Shown here: in pieces, positions 5,543 through 6,932 of the stretch | Layout: the number at the start of each line of letters is the position of its first letter | How positions within the stretch are numbered: the first letter of the stretch is position 1 | NCBI GenBank assembly: GCA_025362915.1 | Contig: JANYEU010000267.1 | Location: forward strand, 1-6,932 | Length of the DNA stretch: 6,932 nt | Source: Chitinophagaceae bacterium | Lineage (GTDB): Bacteria; Bacteroidota; Bacteroidia; Chitinophagales; Chitinophagaceae | Direction: 5' to 3' | Position numbers and translations under genes: made by a program | The notes under the pieces: model-generated | What the model saw: the letters and a program-made list of their open reading frames with translations, nothing else | Told to the model about the DNA's origin: nothing | The model's database searches: none

Positions 5543-6874
5543 TTAAATAAAACGATTGATGATGTTTTCCAAGTACTCTTGTTTGCCACTTATTGTTGCA
5601 GGCTCGCCATGTTCAATCGCATAAGCACGAAGGTCTTCCAAGGATAGTTTGCCTTCTTCAAAAGCCTTGCCTGCTCCAGTATCAAAAGAGGCATATCTGT
5701 TTGTACGAACCTTTTTGTAATCAGATTTGGTCAATATTTCATCAGCCACAATCAATGCCCTTGCAAAGATGTCCATACCACCTACGTGTGCAAAAAACAA
5801 ATCGGCAGGATCTGTGCTGTTTCTCCTGATTTTAGCATCGAAGTTGATACCGCCGCCTTGCAATCCACCGCCTTCTAAAACAACCAACATGGTTTCCACC
5901 AATTCATTGATATTATTAGGGAATTGATCGGTATCCCAACCATTTTGATAATCGCCCCTGTTGGCATCCATGCTACCCAGCATGTTATTATCAACCGCAA
6001 CCTGTACTTCATGTTGGAAAGTATGACCAGCCAACGTAGCATGATTCACTTCCAGATTCAGTTTAAAATCATTCAATAAATCAAACTTACGTAAGAAGCC
6101 AATTACGGTTTCACTATCGTAATCATATTGGTGTTTGCTAGGCTCGCAAGGCTTGGGTTCTATAAAGAAAACACCTTTAAATCCGTTTGCCCTTGCATAG
6201 TCTTTAGAAGCATGTAAAAACTTAGCAAAATGTTCTTGTTCGCGCTGCATATTGGTATTTAGTAGGGTCATATAACCTTCCCTGCCACCCCAAAAGGTGT
6301 AGCCACCACCGCCTAATTCGATAGTGGCATCAATAGCCGCCTTTACTTGGGCTGCACCATGCGCCACAACGTGAAAATCAGGGTTTGTAGAAGCCCCATT
6401 CATATATCTCTTGTTCGAAAATAGGTTTGCCGTACCCCATAAAAGCTTAACACCACTAGCGGCTTGCTTTTCTTTGGCATAAGCTACCAAAGCTTGCAAA
6501 CGCCTGTCGTTTTCTGCAATATCATTACCATAATCCACCACATCTACATCGTGAAAGCAGTAAAAAGGAAGGTTCATCTTGGTCAAGAATTCAAAGGCTG
6601 CGTCCATTTTGTCCTTTGCACGCTCTACCGCATCCGCTTTCACGCTCCAAGGAAATAAATGTGTAGCCTCGCCAAAAGGATCTGCACCACTTCCGCAGAA
6701 GCTATGCCAGTAAGCACCTGCAAAACGCAGATATTCCTTCATTGGCTTGCCTGCCACAATCCTATTTTCGTCGTACCAACGAAAAGCCAATGGGTTATCG
6801 CTCCCCAACCCTTCAAATTTTACCTGATTGATACCTTTAAAAAATTCTTTTTCTCCTGTAATTACTGTACTCAT
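5543..6874 (-). CDS. xylA: Xylose isomerase, class II
   Basis: This 443-residue cytoplasmic enzyme interconverts D-xylose and D-xylulose with two divalent metal ions (Mg, Mn or Co) and also accepts glucose. The length is that of the longer class II enzymes, which have an N-terminal extension relative to the roughly 390-residue class I enzymes. Catalytic His108 and its partner Asp111 are in FCFHDVDV (written FYCFHDVDV here). The metal ligands are all present: Glu239 in IEPKPCEP, Glu275 and His278 in LEVNHATLAGH, Asp303 in SMDANRGD, Asp314 and Asp316 in WDTDQFP, and Asp346 in GGINFDAK. WGGREGY (195-201) is a further signature. The ATG at 6872-6874 yields the usual N-terminus ending in EFFKGINQVKFEG. 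There is no Shine-Dalgarno sequence; the leader holds a tandem 14-bp repeat. The gene is followed by its own terminator and then the symporter gene. Xylulokinase, the next enzyme, is not in the window and may lie beyond its right edge. Confidence 0.98.
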   Translation of the reverse strand: MSTVITGEKEFFKGINQVKFEGLGSDNPLAFRWYDENRIVAGKPMKEYLRFAGAYWHSFCGSGADPFGEATHLFPWSVKADAVERAKDKMDAAFEFLTKMNLPFYCFHDVDVVDYGNDIAENDRRLQALVAYAKEKQAASGVKLLWGTANLFSNKRYMNGASTNPDFHVVAHGAAQVKAAIDATIELGGGGYTFWGGREGYMTLLNTNMQREQEHFAKFLHASKDYARANGFKGVFFIEPKPCEPSKHQYDYDSETVIGFLRKFDLLNDFKLNLEVNHATLAGHTFQHEVQVAVDNNMLGSMDANRGDYQNGWDTDQFPNNINELVETMLVVLEGGGLQGGGINFDAKIRRNSTDPADLFFAHVGGMDIFARALIVADEILTKSDYKKVRTNRYASFDTGAGKAFEEGKLSLEDLRAYAIEHGEPATISGKQEYLENIINRFI

Positions 6875-6878
6875 GTTA

Positions 6879-6906
6879 TTAATTGATAATTGTTAATTGA
6901 TAATTG
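6879..6906. repeat. Two perfect tandem copies of a 14-bp A/T-rich sequence in the xylA leader
   Basis: TTAATTGATAATTG occurs at 6879-6892 and again at 6893-6906 with no mismatch, ending 5 bases from the xylA start codon. Each copy contains AATT twice, so the block can also partly pair with itself. Similar AATTGATAATTG runs are, as far as I recall, frequent between genes in Bacteroidota. It sits where the untranslated leader and ribosome entry region should be. No -7 promoter element can be recognised between it and the window end. Confidence 0.7.
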
Positions 6907-6932
6907 TGATTAGACCTATTTTTATTATTAAA

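Overview
The window looks like a piece of a Bacteroidota chromosome, plausibly Chitinophagaceae or a close relative; the family is an inference, not something proved by the sequence. Support comes from the moderate-to-low GC content, start codons preceded by A/T-rich leaders without Shine-Dalgarno sequences, a promoter of the TTTG / TAnnTTTG type, and a gene set typical of plant-polysaccharide degraders: pectinesterase, GH43, an exo-hydrolase tail with a PA14-like domain, a class II xylose isomerase and an SSS-family sugar symporter.

Left part, plus strand (1-3451). The window opens inside the C-terminal third of a CE8 pectin methylesterase (2-316). Next comes a spacer with a perfect 16-bp palindrome (344-359) and a cluster of small hairpins (505-573). 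An open frame (539-1594) encodes a PA14-like domain and a glutamine-amidotransferase-like tail, but no catalytic barrel; it is probably the 3' remnant of a much larger glycoside hydrolase, joined to the hairpin cluster. The gene-free stretch 1595-2008 contains the most unusual object here: eight exactly 21-bp tandem units (1656-1823), each carrying an intact GGTG-N4-CACC inverted repeat. A complete secreted GH43 glycosidase (2009-2950) and a small mono-haem cytochrome c lipoprotein (3062-3451) follow. The N-terminus of the cytochrome suggests a one-base slip in a T5 run.

Right part, minus strand (3642-6932). Reading right to left: a tandem 14-bp repeat in the leader, xylA (class II xylose isomerase, all catalytic and metal-binding residues present), a terminator, a Bacteroidota-type promoter, an SSS sodium/sugar symporter with the vSGLT substrate-binding residues, and a strong terminator with a GAAA loop. 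This terminator separates the minus-strand unit from the plus-strand genes converging on it.

Functionally the genes fit outer-cell breakdown of pectin and arabinan/xylan side chains (pectinesterase, GH43), followed by Na+-coupled uptake of a pentose or hexose and isomerisation of xylose to xylulose. Xylulokinase, a SusC/SusD pair and a dedicated regulator are not in the window. The metabolic genes are ordinary. The 21-bp palindrome array, the hairpin cluster fused to the truncated hydrolase and the shifted cytochrome start are the items that deserve attention.
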